A stretch of DNA of 64,000 bases, from the NCBI GenBank assembly GCA_022402465.1, contig JAKRSH010000034.1, positions 78,627 to 142,626 on the forward strand, read 5' to 3'. This document shows, one piece after another, positions 37,680-47,257 of the stretch. The notes beneath the pieces are model-generated. The model searched no databases, was not told the DNA's origin, and was given only the letters and a program-made list of their open reading frames with translations. The stretch is from Leptospiraceae bacterium (GTDB lineage: Bacteria; Spirochaetota; Leptospiria; Leptospirales; Leptospiraceae). Within the stretch, counting starts at the first letter, position 1; each line of letters begins with the position of its first letter. The position numbers and the translations under genes were made by a program.

Positions 37680-39866
37680 ATGACAAAGTTAAATCAAAAA
37701 ACTATTCTACTTGTTGAAGACGAAAAAATTATAGCTATGAATCAATGCAGAATTCTTGCAGAGGAAGCCTTTCTTGTAATTCATGCATCTTCAGGAGAAG
37801 AGGCTTTAGAGATAGCGAATGATAAATCAATAAAGATAGACCTAGTCTTGATGGATATAGATTTGGGGAAAGGCTTGGATGGAACTGAAACCGCCGAGAT
37901 TATTTTACAAGGACAAAATGTCCCAATTCTATTTCTTTCCTCCCATATGGAAAAGCAGATTGTTGATAAGACAGAAAGGATTACATCTTATGGCTACGTT
38001 GTAAAGAATTCAAGTTTTACAGTGCTTGATGCAGCAATAAAAATGGCTTTTAAGCTATTTGAAGCAAAAGAAAAAACAGAAAATGAAAAAGAAAATTTAA
38101 ATACAATTTTACAATCGATAGGCGATGCTGTTATTGCTACCGATTTGAATGGTGATATCATTCAAATGAATCCTGTTTCGGAACAATTAACAGGTTGGAA
38201 TTTTCAAGAGGCGAAAGGGAAATCTTTAACAAATATCTTTCATATCATCAATTCAATTTCAAGATTGCCTGTAGCAAATCCTGTTGATTTAGTTCTGGAG
38301 CAAGGTGTCGTCGTAGGCCTAGCCAATCATACAATTTTAGTCTCTAAGAATGGTGATGAATACCAAATATCAGATTCAGCATCGCCTATTCGAAATAGAA
38401 ATGGAGAAATGAGAGGTGTTGTTCTTGTTTTTAGAGATGTTACAAATGAATACAAAACCCAACAAAAAATAATTGATGGGGAAAGACGGGCTAAGGCAAT
38501 TTTAGAAGCTTCCCCTGTGCCTATTGTTGTGAATGATGATAATCAAAATATTTCACAATTAAACCCAGCTTTTATTGAAACTTTTGGATATAATTTAAAC
38601 GATATTCCTAAGTTATCCGACTGGTGGCCTAAGGCTTATCCAAATCCATCCTACAGGGATATGGTTTCTGAATCTTGGATACAGCGCTTGAATTCTGCAA
38701 AGAAAGAAAATACTAAATTCGAGCCTATGGAATTAACACTCCGATGCAAAAATGGAGAAGATAAGATTGTAATTGCTCAGGCTTCTCCACTTGGCGATTC
38801 ATTTCAAGGAGAACATTTAGTAACGCTCTTTGATATTACTAAGTCCAAAGAGGCAGAAGAGACAATTCGTTTAAATGTTCAGCTTTTAGAAGCAAGTCAA
38901 TCAATAGCTAAGTTAGGTGGATGGGAATTTGATTTAATCTCAGGGGTTCTTTTTTGGACAGATGAAACATATAAGATTCATGATACAAGTCCGCAAGAAT
39001 TTACTCCAACAGTTGATACAGGAATTAGTTTTTATTCTCCAGAATCTCAGGATATACTTTCAAAAGCGATTAAGCTTGCAATCGACGAAGGCCTAGGTTA
39101 TGATTTGGAACTTGAAACTTATACTACAAAAAAAAGGAGGATAGATGTAAGAACAACATGTTCTGTTACAATGGTGAATGGAAAAGCTACCAAATTAACG
39201 GGAACTTTTCAAGATATTACGAAGCAAAAAGAAATGGAAAAAAAGTTAAAAAGTTTGCTTAAGGAGAAAGAATTTATATTAAGAGAAGTGCAACATAGAA
39301 TTAAAAATAATATGAATATTATTGTGAGCTTACTCTCTTTACAAGCCGAAATGCAAAATGATAATCTAGCAAAAGTTCATCTGCAAAATGCTGCTTCAAG
39401 AGTTCAGTCTATGGTTGTATTATATGATAAATTATATAGATCAGATAACTCAAATTCACTCTCAATTAAACTTTACTTACCAAGTTTAATTAAGGAAATT
39501 ATTGAACTTTTCCCATCAACTCATGATATAGAAATTATTACCCAAATGGAAGATATAATATTAAACAGTAAAATTTTATCATCGATAGGCATTTTAATAA
39601 ATGAATTGATTACAAATACTATGAAATATGCATTTACCAATCAAACCAAGGGAATCATAGCTGTTACTGCTACAAAGAAAGATCAATTAATAAGGATCAT
39701 TTACCAAGACAATGGGAAAGGAATACCTGATACTATAAATCTTGAAACCACTTCTGGATTTGGATTGCAACTGATTAAACTTCTGGCTGATCAAATGAAT
39801 GGATCAATTAAAATTGAAAGAGAGAATGGAACAAGATTTATCTTTGAATTTAACTTAGCTCATTAA
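37680..39866 (+). CDS. Receiver-PAS-PAS-PAS histidine kinase (HisKA_2 type)
   Basis: The ATG at 37680 is preferred to an upstream in-frame start with no RBS; 728 residues, no transmembrane helix. Residues about 5-125 are a receiver domain with phospho-Asp in LVLMDIDLG. Three PAS domains follow (about 140-265, 270-390 and 398-515; TDLNGDIIQMNPVSEQLTGW is typical). The kinase core has the phosphoacceptor motif LREVQHRIKNNMNIIVSLLS of the HisKA_2/HWE-like group, then a HATPase with GILINELITNTMKYAF and DNGKGIP, GFGLQLI. It is a soluble sensor that receives a phosphate and relays it; its output partner is unknown. Confidence 0.93.
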   Translation: MTKLNQKTILLVEDEKIIAMNQCRILAEEAFLVIHASSGEEALEIANDKSIKIDLVLMDIDLGKGLDGTETAEIILQGQNVPILFLSSHMEKQIVDKTERITSYGYVVKNSSFTVLDAAIKMAFKLFEAKEKTENEKENLNTILQSIGDAVIATDLNGDIIQMNPVSEQLTGWNFQEAKGKSLTNIFHIINSISRLPVANPVDLVLEQGVVVGLANHTILVSKNGDEYQISDSASPIRNRNGEMRGVVLVFRDVTNEYKTQQKIIDGERRAKAILEASPVPIVVNDDNQNISQLNPAFIETFGYNLNDIPKLSDWWPKAYPNPSYRDMVSESWIQRLNSAKKENTKFEPMELTLRCKNGEDKIVIAQASPLGDSFQGEHLVTLFDITKSKEAEETIRLNVQLLEASQSIAKLGGWEFDLISGVLFWTDETYKIHDTSPQEFTPTVDTGISFYSPESQDILSKAIKLAIDEGLGYDLELETYTTKKRRIDVRTTCSVTMVNGKATKLTGTFQDITKQKEMEKKLKSLLKEKEFILREVQHRIKNNMNIIVSLLSLQAEMQNDNLAKVHLQNAASRVQSMVVLYDKLYRSDNSNSLSIKLYLPSLIKEIIELFPSTHDIEIITQMEDIILNSKILSSIGILINELITNTMKYAFTNQTKGIIAVTATKKDQLIRIIYQDNGKGIPDTINLETTSGFGLQLIKLLADQMNGSIKIERENGTRFIFEFNLAH

Positions 39867-39913
39867 TCACAAGAAGACTAATTTTCCTATGATCCTTTAA
39901 GTAGAATGTTGCT

Positions 39914-40210
39914 TTGTTTCAGAATAAAATAATAGAACCAATTGTCTTAGGTGAAGTCATTTCATATGACGGACTAAAAATACGAATGGAAGACTCAGTA
40001 TATTCAGAAAAAATAGGATTATTAAAATATAATGAAGAAGTTATAGTAATAGCTGAAAATGGAAAAAGTGATTTTCTTCATAATAAAAATGTTCCATCCA
40101 TCATTCGCCTGCTTAAGAATGGTATCCCTGAATCAACTATGGTATCTTATAATCACCTTGGTGATGAAGCAATAGAATTATTAGCAAAATATATATATTC
40201 AAATTTTTGA
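39914..40210 (+). CDS. Small unknown protein
   Basis: A 98-residue frame starting at a TTG at 39914, with AGAATGTT nearby but no good RBS. The protein is mixed alpha/beta with no signal peptide and no cysteine: EPIVLGEVISYDGLKIRMED, then a 'LLKNGIPE' segment. I do not recognise it. It may be a real small gene behind the hybrid kinase (47-base gap, same direction), or a fortuitous frame. Confidence 0.45.
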   Translation: MFQNKIIEPIVLGEVISYDGLKIRMEDSVYSEKIGLLKYNEEVIVIAENGKSDFLHNKNVPSIIRLLKNGIPESTMVSYNHLGDEAIELLAKYIYSNF

Positions 40211-40319
40211 TGGCTTGCTTACTGTATTATAATAACTATTCTTATAAGCCTATTAGTAGTTGGAAAGATATGAACTCAAGAAAATATAAAGAATTAGATT
40301 CAAGTAAAGAAGGGTACTT

Positions 40320-41912
40320 ATGATAAAAAATTTGGAAACAGAACATTTCGATCTTATCTGCATCGGTTCAGGAATGGGATCGCTTACTGTAGCAAGTCTG
40401 CTTGCCCAGCATGCCGACAAAAAAGTTCTTATACTTGAAAAACATTTTCAACCAGGAGGATATACCCACTCCTTCCAAAGAAAAAGAGGTCTTTATCATT
40501 GGGATGTGGGTATTCATTATGTGGGAGACATGCAAGAAGGTGGATTCTGTAGACAACTCATGGATACAATAACGGATCGTAAGGTGGTATGGAACAAAAT
40601 GTCCGAACCGTTTGAGAAATTTGTGTATCCTAAGAGAACCTTTGATTTGTATGGGGATGCTAAACGGTTTCAATCGGATCTAATTTCTCAATTTCCCGAT
40701 GAAGAATCATCCATTCATCAATATTTTGAAGATATTCGAAAGGCATCTGCTCTCTTTGGTAAATCAATGATGTTGAAAGCCTCAGCTCCATCCTTAAAAG
40801 CAATGAATGCCCAAATGATTGAGAAGAGTATATATACCTTGAAGGATTATTTGGATTTTCATTTTAAGAGTATAGAATTGAAAGGCATACTTGCTTCCCA
40901 GTGGGGTGATTACGGTCTACCTCCATCTAAGTGTAATTTTGCGACACATGCTTCTTTGGTTGTCCATTATCTAAATGGCGGATACTATCCGGTAGGTGGA
41001 GCTGGCAAAATTTTTGATTCAGTTGAACCCTTGCTTGAGGCTAAAGGCGGAGCTGTTCTTTCATCTGTAGAAGTTCTAGAAATAATTATCCAAGATGAGA
41101 AAGCAATAGGAGTAAAAACAAGAGCGCTTAGGGGAGAATTATTGGAAAGAAATTTCTATGCTCCAATCATAGTTTCAGGGGCAGGAGCACTTCCTACTTT
41201 CACGAAATTTATTCCTTCTGGTGTTAACATTCCATTCCTGGATCAATTAAAAGATTTTTACAAAAAGCAAAAAATGACTACTTCCGTCTGTGTATATATG
41301 GGTCTTAAAGAGAGCCCAGCCAAGTTTGGATTTCGAGGAGAGAATCACTGGGTGTTTGCTTCGAATGATCATGAAGAAAATTTTGCAGGCAGGAACGCCT
41401 GGTTGCAAGATGGACAAAATGCTGAGATCAAAAACCTCTACATGTCCTTTCCAAGCTTGAAAGATCCAGAAGCGAAATCACACACTGCAGACTTTATCAC
41501 TTTTACAGATTATGAAAATTTTGCAAAATGGAAAGACCTTCCTTGGAAGAAACGTGGCGAAGACTACGCGGCTCTGAAAGCAAAAATTTCCGATTCCGTC
41601 TTACGAAAGCTAGAGCAAATGTATCCAGGTTTTTCTGAGATCGTTGATTACATAGAAGTATCTACTCCTATCACCAACGAGCATTTTACCTCGCACCCTG
41701 ATGGCGCTATCTATGGTCTTGCCTGCGTTCCCGACCGCTATGATAAAGAAAAGTCACCTTGGTTTGAAGTGAAAACACCTATAGAGGGGCTTTTGCTTAC
41801 AGGAGCTGATGCAGGTGGTTCTCCAGGAATTGCAGGTGCCATGATGGGAGGTCTCGCAACAGTTTTAATCATCCAAGGGAATCGGGAGATTTTAAAGAAA
41901 ATTTTAAAATAA
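40320..41912 (+). CDS. FAD-dependent oxidoreductase, RetSat/CrtI-like
   Basis: A 530-residue flavoprotein. The N-terminal dinucleotide-binding motif is IGSGMGSLTVASLLAQHADK, then LILEKHFQPGGYTHSFQRK, typical of the phytoene desaturase / all-trans-retinol 13,14-reductase family. The C-terminal FAD-binding end reads GLLLTGADAGGSPGIAGAMM. Family members saturate or desaturate polyenes and other lipids; the substrate here is unknown. It is followed 147 bases later by a sterol-desaturase-family gene in the same direction, suggesting joint lipid modification. There is no crtB or other carotenoid gene in the window. Confidence 0.87.
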   Translation: MIKNLETEHFDLICIGSGMGSLTVASLLAQHADKKVLILEKHFQPGGYTHSFQRKRGLYHWDVGIHYVGDMQEGGFCRQLMDTITDRKVVWNKMSEPFEKFVYPKRTFDLYGDAKRFQSDLISQFPDEESSIHQYFEDIRKASALFGKSMMLKASAPSLKAMNAQMIEKSIYTLKDYLDFHFKSIELKGILASQWGDYGLPPSKCNFATHASLVVHYLNGGYYPVGGAGKIFDSVEPLLEAKGGAVLSSVEVLEIIIQDEKAIGVKTRALRGELLERNFYAPIIVSGAGALPTFTKFIPSGVNIPFLDQLKDFYKKQKMTTSVCVYMGLKESPAKFGFRGENHWVFASNDHEENFAGRNAWLQDGQNAEIKNLYMSFPSLKDPEAKSHTADFITFTDYENFAKWKDLPWKKRGEDYAALKAKISDSVLRKLEQMYPGFSEIVDYIEVSTPITNEHFTSHPDGAIYGLACVPDRYDKEKSPWFEVKTPIEGLLLTGADAGGSPGIAGAMMGGLATVLIIQGNREILKKILK

Positions 41913-41967
41913 ATAGCTAGAAAGAAAAGTTCAGATCTCCCAATGGAAGAGAATTTCATTTGTACTA

Positions 41968-42032
41968 GGAATCTGCTGAGGGAAAAGTCATTTGACAGAG
42001 CAGTACCTGCCAAAAACATAGAAGCAGATTCC
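41968..42032. repeat. Inverted repeat upstream of the sterol desaturase gene
   Basis: GGAATCTGCT at 41968-41977 is repeated in inverse orientation as AGCAGATTCC at 42023-42032. Inside the 45-base loop is a second, smaller palindrome, GCAGTACCTGC. There is no T run after either arm, so a regulatory structure or operator is as likely as a terminator. Confidence 0.5.
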
Positions 42033-42059
42033 CTAAAAACTCAAATTTAGGGCTTCTAC

Positions 42060-43394
42060 ATGTTTGGAGGCGCAAGTCTAATGTCTATGAACAGTGATAT
42101 TTTTATGGAGTATGCCTTTGCGGCTATGCTCATCCTCATCGGAGTAGAAGCATTCTTCTCATTTTGGAAAGATAGAGGCTACTACAGAGTCAATGTTTTA
42201 ATCGCCGATGTAAGCAATGGTGTTATTTTTGCCCTGGCAGGAATAGGAATTTTAGTAGGTGCCTTATTTTGTTACAATTGGCTTGAGTCAAATTTTTCTT
42301 TATCCCAAATTGGGATCCAACTTTTTCCACTCTTAAACCCATTCAGCCTAGAGCCAAATTTTACTGTCCATTGGAATGTTCTAGCAGCTTGGGTGTTTTC
42401 CATAGTTCTTGCTGATTTTATTTATTATTGGTTTCATAGACATACTCACACTATCAATATTCTCTGGGCTTGTCATGTTACTCATCATTCCACAGAAGAG
42501 ATGAATTTATCCGTAGCTTTCCGAGGGAATGCATTCCAAAGAATATTTGAATATACTTATTTTCTTCCTATGGCTATGCTCGGTATTCCTTGGGAAATGT
42601 TTTTTCTTAGCCATAGAATTCTTAAAGTCTACCAATTTTTTGTTCACACAAGATTCGTAGGGAAACTTGGTTTCTTAGAGATTTTCATGGTAACACCCTC
42701 CAATCATAGAGTTCACCATGGCACTCAAAGAAAATATTTAGATCGAAACCACGGTGGTATTTTCATTATTTGGGACAAATTGTTCGGAAGTTTCGAAGAA
42801 GAGACAGACGAAGTAATTTATGGATTAACAAAACCTGTAAGAACATTCAACCCTATTACATTAAATCTACATGTGTATTCTGAGATTCTGGCAAATATGA
42901 AAAAAGCGAGAAACTGGTCCGATAGACTCAAATTGGTTTTTAAAGAACCTGGATGGAAGCCTGATTATATGATCACACCAGAAGATGATTTTAAAGAACC
43001 TGCTTATTTAGAAAAGTATGATCCAAAAACCCCTTTGAATGTTATGATCTATGTTATTCTGCAAGCGATAGTTCTTGTCTCTGTTGGGCTTCTGATTTGG
43101 AAGGTTGCAAAATTAGATGTGACCCAGGGATGGCCTCTCATACTTGTCGGATCCTTTGTGGTATTTAGTCTTGTTTCTATCAATCGTACTATGGAAATGA
43201 AAAAGTGGTCTAAGAGAAGCGAAGTCATACGAAACATCATCTTAGTAGGCTTTCTTGTGGGTGTAGCTGTTTATTTTCATATACCAGCCATAGTCTATCT
43301 ATCTATACCACTTTTAGCCCTAGCACTCGCTTCTTTATTTTGGATCGTTGTGAAACGAAAAACTTTCTATAGCTATAGTTTAGCCACTTCATAA
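42060..43394 (+). CDS. Sterol desaturase / fatty acid hydroxylase family membrane protein
   Basis: A 444-residue protein with several transmembrane helices. The histidine clusters for the diiron site are present: HRHTH, HVTHHSTEEMN and NHRVHHG, with the final box RNHGG. Family members insert OH or double bonds in sterols, alkylglycerols or fatty acids. The C-terminal 120 residues add another four or so helices not needed for the core, resembling the alkylglycerol-monooxygenase-like branch. The start shown is ATG at 42060; in-frame ATGs at 42081 and 42087 are alternatives. Acts in the cytoplasmic membrane, probably with the adjacent oxidoreductase. Confidence 0.9.
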   Translation: MFGGASLMSMNSDIFMEYAFAAMLILIGVEAFFSFWKDRGYYRVNVLIADVSNGVIFALAGIGILVGALFCYNWLESNFSLSQIGIQLFPLLNPFSLEPNFTVHWNVLAAWVFSIVLADFIYYWFHRHTHTINILWACHVTHHSTEEMNLSVAFRGNAFQRIFEYTYFLPMAMLGIPWEMFFLSHRILKVYQFFVHTRFVGKLGFLEIFMVTPSNHRVHHGTQRKYLDRNHGGIFIIWDKLFGSFEEETDEVIYGLTKPVRTFNPITLNLHVYSEILANMKKARNWSDRLKLVFKEPGWKPDYMITPEDDFKEPAYLEKYDPKTPLNVMIYVILQAIVLVSVGLLIWKVAKLDVTQGWPLILVGSFVVFSLVSINRTMEMKKWSKRSEVIRNIILVGFLVGVAVYFHIPAIVYLSIPLLALALASLFWIVVKRKTFYSYSLATS

Positions 43395-43404
43395 TTCCAT
43401 ACTC

Positions 43405-43433
43405 TGCCTTGAACCTTAGAGATGTTCAAGGCA
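43405..43433. terminator. Bidirectional terminator between convergent genes
   Basis: A perfect 10-base stem, TGCCTTGAAC and GTTCAAGGCA, around a 9-base loop lies just after the desaturase stop (43394) and just before the LTA-synthase stop (43442). The plus strand then reads AGATTAATTTACTTTTTC. Its position between two converging genes supports a terminator. Confidence 0.65.
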
Positions 43434-43441
43434 AGATTAAT

Positions 43442-45454
43442 TTACTTTTTCAATCCCTTCTTAATTTCTTCCAAGCTTTTGTCTGAAGGAAATAATTTAT
43501 TTAGGATCAATAGTTCATTGCTAATATTTAAGTAGGCTAGGGTCATATCATGGTGTTTTTGGCAGAGAAGGATATTGGTTTGGCATAATTTTAAATCTTT
43601 GAAGGGTGGGGAGATAGTTTTCGTTTCGCCGTCCCCATGTTCTAAGGCTTGGACATACATGATTTCGTCTTCTATCCATCCAAAAATATTCCCGTAGGCA
43701 TAATAAGCAGATTTGGATTTGGTTTTTCGTAAATCCCTACCCATAGAACTAAAATAAACCTCTCTTTCCATAAAACCAACAATAGTTGGGAGAACATCTA
43801 ACTGAGATGCAATTTCAGTCCTTAGTTCAGCTTGAATGATTTTGGGAGCATAGACTAAAAAAGGTACAGATCTATCTTCATAATAATTGAGAAATCTATG
43901 GTGGGAATGATCGGATACTAAGACAAAAATAGTATTATCAAAGTATTTCGCAGATTTAGCCTTATTGATAAATCCTTCTAAAGCCCAGTCAGCATAGTGC
44001 AAAACGTTCAAGTATTCATGATCTTGGGTCGTCTTATCAAAGACCTTGAACTTTTCATCAGGAACAGTATATGGATAATGAGTTGTTCCTGTATGGATGA
44101 CGGCAATGAAGTTTTTATCTTCAGGATAGCTAGAAAGTCGACTATGCAATTCATTATAGGTATCTTCATCGAAATAACTCCAGGGTCCTGTTTTATAGTT
44201 TGGATTTTTTTCTAACTCTTTCTTGCCAACTAAGGTGTCGAATCCCCAATGAAACATGATACTTCCCTTATTATTGAAGCTCAGCTCTGTTCCTGTTACA
44301 AATAATGTCTCATAGCCTAAGGATTTTCCAATATTTCCAAGTCCTGAAAATCGATTCAGAATTTGTGGAGTTCTAACAGCTGTTAACCCTGGTCTGTCAG
44401 GAATTCCACCAATCAAAGCCATTAATCCATTCGTGGTTCTTCCTCCACTTGCAATAAACCGATTGAAGAAGAGACCTTTTTTTGTTAGCTCATTGAAATA
44501 GGGAGTAAGAATCTTGTTGTTTACTTTGCCAGTACCTATTCTATCAATGTATTTACCAGTCCAACCTTCCAATACAACAACTACGATATTAGGTAGAGCT
44601 TTATTACTAATAGTTGTAGTCTTTCGTAGTAGTGGGTATTCAGGACTTATGAATTCAGTCCCTTCATATTCAATTTCTTTACGAACTAGGGAGGCAGCAA
44701 GAACCAAATTCATTCTATGTCTTTTGTCAAACTGAGTCATCTTTAGATCGGTAATCGCTGTAAAGCCAGGATTTAAAACAAGATCATTGACTATAGTATC
44801 TTTGGAAATGATAGCATCACTCGATCGGAGAGGGCTTACTTGCAATCCTCCCCTAATTCCAATGACAAGAAAGGCTAATACTACAACAAATTGTAATATT
44901 GCTATTTTATAATTAAAAGGAGTATGAATGTAAGGAAATTTAGACTGAACCTTGTAAATACCAAAAACTAGAAGAGAAATTGCTAAAATCCCAAGAGTAA
45001 ATAAAATCGGACTTTGTGAAAATGCAGATCCAATTAAAGGAAACATTTCCCATCCCAAGTAAGCAAAAGCCTCATAGCCGATATGCTTATTGCCATTTTC
45101 ATAGTAAATTAAGTCTGCAACTAATAAGAAGATTAGGATAGTCAGAAAAAATACAGGAATTACTCGCCAAACAAAACGAAAACTCTTTCTGATATTTAAA
45201 AAATGGATAGTCGAGTATAGTAAACTAATACCAATAAAAATACTCAAAACAGAAAAATCAAATCTTAGACCTAAGAAGAATGCTTTTGCTACCGTAATTG
45301 GGCTTGCAGTCTGGATTCTATAAGAATATAAAAGAAAGAAGGCAACTCGATACAGTGTTAGGAAAAGCATTCCAGCAGCTATGAGAACCAAATGGAATTT
45401 TACATAGAAGGGTAGTTTCGAAAATCTGATTTTGAATTGATTAAAAATTGTCAT
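43442..45454 (-). CDS. LTA synthase / phosphoglycerol transferase family membrane sulfatase
   Basis: A 670-residue protein: five N-terminal transmembrane helices (to about residue 190) then an extracytoplasmic alkaline-phosphatase-fold domain. The domain begins NIVVVVLEGWTGKYIDRIG and has the nucleophile region GGRTTNGLMALIGGIPD (Thr340/341), then VTGTELSFNNKG and the metal-binding VLVSDHSHHRF. This is the LtaS/MdoB pattern. It would transfer phosphoglycerol (or another phosphoalcohol) to a glycolipid or glucan; spirochaetes lack true LTA, so the acceptor is open. The opposite gene is convergent. Confidence 0.9.
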   Translation of the reverse strand: MTIFNQFKIRFSKLPFYVKFHLVLIAAGMLFLTLYRVAFFLLYSYRIQTASPITVAKAFFLGLRFDFSVLSIFIGISLLYSTIHFLNIRKSFRFVWRVIPVFFLTILIFLLVADLIYYENGNKHIGYEAFAYLGWEMFPLIGSAFSQSPILFTLGILAISLLVFGIYKVQSKFPYIHTPFNYKIAILQFVVVLAFLVIGIRGGLQVSPLRSSDAIISKDTIVNDLVLNPGFTAITDLKMTQFDKRHRMNLVLAASLVRKEIEYEGTEFISPEYPLLRKTTTISNKALPNIVVVVLEGWTGKYIDRIGTGKVNNKILTPYFNELTKKGLFFNRFIASGGRTTNGLMALIGGIPDRPGLTAVRTPQILNRFSGLGNIGKSLGYETLFVTGTELSFNNKGSIMFHWGFDTLVGKKELEKNPNYKTGPWSYFDEDTYNELHSRLSSYPEDKNFIAVIHTGTTHYPYTVPDEKFKVFDKTTQDHEYLNVLHYADWALEGFINKAKSAKYFDNTIFVLVSDHSHHRFLNYYEDRSVPFLVYAPKIIQAELRTEIASQLDVLPTIVGFMEREVYFSSMGRDLRKTKSKSAYYAYGNIFGWIEDEIMYVQALEHGDGETKTISPPFKDLKLCQTNILLCQKHHDMTLAYLNISNELLILNKLFPSDKSLEEIKKGLKK

Positions 45455-45526
45455 AGGTCTCCTGAAAATTATAGTATTCCATGTTAAATTCCAACTATTT
45501 TAAAAAATAAATTTTAAATTATGAAA

Positions 45527-46780
45527 TCATTTCTCTGCTTGCTCAATCAATTTGAAAATTTTACCCGTTTGGTAATCTGCTACAAAAATTTCACCATCCT
45601 TGTCTCTTCCAAAAGTTGAAATCAGAATATTCCATTTTCCTAAGGCTAATGTTTTCTGAGGATCAAGAGTTTCTTGGTTCTTGGGAAGATCTATTGCCCA
45701 GATTCTTCCTGCTATAAAATCGCCAAAGATATATTTTCCTTTAATGGCTGGAATCGAGGAGCCAGTGTATACATAACCACCTGTTATCGATTGACCCTCT
45801 GTTCTACCATATTCATAGATCGGATCAGCATAAGATTCCGATTTGCAATTTTCTATGTAACAATGAAATCCTTCCTTAGGATTCCATCCATAGTTTTTAC
45901 CTTTTTCTAAAATATTAATTTCCTCGAATTTGTCCTGACCAACATCAGCAAGTACTAATCTTCCATCAGGTGCAAAAGAAAATCTCCAAGGATTTCTGAG
46001 TCCATAAGCATAGATTTCTTTAAGACCAAGCTTTCCATCCAAGAAAGGATTGTCCTTAGGAATTGTATATGGCTTGTTAGATGAAGTGTCTGGATTAGGA
46101 TCTATTCTAAGCATAGATCCTAATAGAGTTTTTGGATTTTGTCCATTGCTGAGTGGGTCTGCTCTCCAACCACCATCACCTAATCCAATATAAAGATAGC
46201 CATCTTTTCCAAAGGCAACTTGTCCGGCATTGTGGTTCGGGTAAGGCTGTTCAACTTCAAGAAGTTTTCTTTCTTTGCCAATTTTCATAGCATCGAAGGA
46301 ATCTGGAGATTCTACTGTAAATTCGGAAATCGTTGTGAGATCTTTACCATTTTTTGAGAGAACAAAATTGGCATAGACAAATGGTTTTTGGGGATATTCA
46401 GGATGAAAAGCAAGTCCTAGTAAACCTTCTTCACTATCATAAATAACATCTAATTCTAAAATGGTTCTTGATTTTCTGCTGCTTCTATCGAATACGATGA
46501 CCTTTCCTCGTTTTTCCAAGAGAAACATATACCTTGAATCATGAGGTGGAAATTGAATATCCGTTGGTTCCTGGATTTTTGTAACTTCATTTAAGTTTAT
46601 CAATACTTTAGAACGCTTCTCGTCTTCGGCCACAAAAAGAGGTTTTGTGTTGAGAATCTTTTGTTCCGTTTCGTATTTGCGTGTGTAGAATTTCATAAAT
46701 GTTCTACCTATATCATTGCAGGAGAATGCAAACATTACTGAGAAAAAAATTAGAGATTTTATAAAGTGATTCATTGTCAT
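45527..46780 (-). CDS. PQQ-dependent sugar dehydrogenase-like lipoprotein
   Basis: The ATG at 46780 follows AAAAGGGTTGGT and gives 417 residues; a longer in-frame start lacks an RBS. The N-terminus is a lipoprotein signal with Cys21 in FAFSCNDIG. The rest is a six-bladed beta-propeller of the soluble aldose (Asd/GdhB) type: HDSRYMFLLEKRGKVIVFDR, LLGLAFHPEYP, PNHNAGQVAFGKDGYLYIGL with a following GDGG, YGLRNPWRFSFAPDGRLVLA, and YGWNPKEGFHC. It would oxidise sugars outside the membrane with PQQ, although PQQ synthesis genes are not here and some members are inactive scaffolds. Confidence 0.88.
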   Translation of the reverse strand: MTMNHFIKSLIFFSVMFAFSCNDIGRTFMKFYTRKYETEQKILNTKPLFVAEDEKRSKVLINLNEVTKIQEPTDIQFPPHDSRYMFLLEKRGKVIVFDRSSRKSRTILELDVIYDSEEGLLGLAFHPEYPQKPFVYANFVLSKNGKDLTTISEFTVESPDSFDAMKIGKERKLLEVEQPYPNHNAGQVAFGKDGYLYIGLGDGGWRADPLSNGQNPKTLLGSMLRIDPNPDTSSNKPYTIPKDNPFLDGKLGLKEIYAYGLRNPWRFSFAPDGRLVLADVGQDKFEEINILEKGKNYGWNPKEGFHCYIENCKSESYADPIYEYGRTEGQSITGGYVYTGSSIPAIKGKYIFGDFIAGRIWAIDLPKNQETLDPQKTLALGKWNILISTFGRDKDGEIFVADYQTGKIFKLIEQAEK

Positions 46781-46899
46781 ACCAACCCTTTTCCAAATTA
46801 AGAAAATCCAGGAATTAAACAAGAGGAAAATGGATAAAATCTTGTACTTCTAGGCGACTACGGTATTGACAATCTAATTCTTAAAGAAAATATAGATTC

Positions 46900-47196
46900 A
46901 TGAAACTTTCTCGAATCTTTTATTCTTTAATTTTGTTTCTTTCTATGTATTTTCTTTCGGCTTGCGATGAATATGTTGAACAAAAATGCAATATGGCCTG
47001 TGCCAAATTTTCACAATGCGCAGAAGAAAGGTATGGAAAAGATATTAAAATTACAGATGTTGAGAGATCTCAACTTGCAATAGATTGCGAAAAAGGTTGC
47101 ACGCGAGAGCAGAGTTTTATTCTTCCTTGCTTTGAGACAGAAACAACTTGCAAAGGTCTACAAGCTTGCGTCCTTGAATCAGGCTATATGGATTGA
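46900..47196 (+). CDS. Small Cys-rich lipoprotein
   Basis: A 98-residue protein with a lipoprotein signal peptide, MKLSRIFYSLILFLSMYFLS then ACDEY (lipobox Cys22). The mature 77 residues carry eight further cysteines, including CNMACAKFSQC, CEKGC, LPCFETETTC and LQAC, so it is probably a compact disulfide-bonded domain at the cell surface or periplasmic face. It resembles the short Cys-rich lipoproteins found in leptospires. The start codon is ATG and lies 33 bases after a TTGACA; I do not trust that as a promoter. It is 61 bases before the glycosyltransferase. Confidence 0.8.
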   Translation: MKLSRIFYSLILFLSMYFLSACDEYVEQKCNMACAKFSQCAEERYGKDIKITDVERSQLAIDCEKGCTREQSFILPCFETETTCKGLQACVLESGYMD

Positions 47197-47257
47197 TCAA
47201 TCTAAAAAGAATTATTATTTATAAACTGCACTAAAGGCAAATACAACAAAAAATACT

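Noticed and set aside
46866..46896. TTGACA and TATAGA upstream of the Cys-rich lipoprotein as a promoter
   Set aside because: Spacing is 19 bases and the -10 lies 3 bases before the ATG, so transcription would begin inside the gene. A chance match is more likely.
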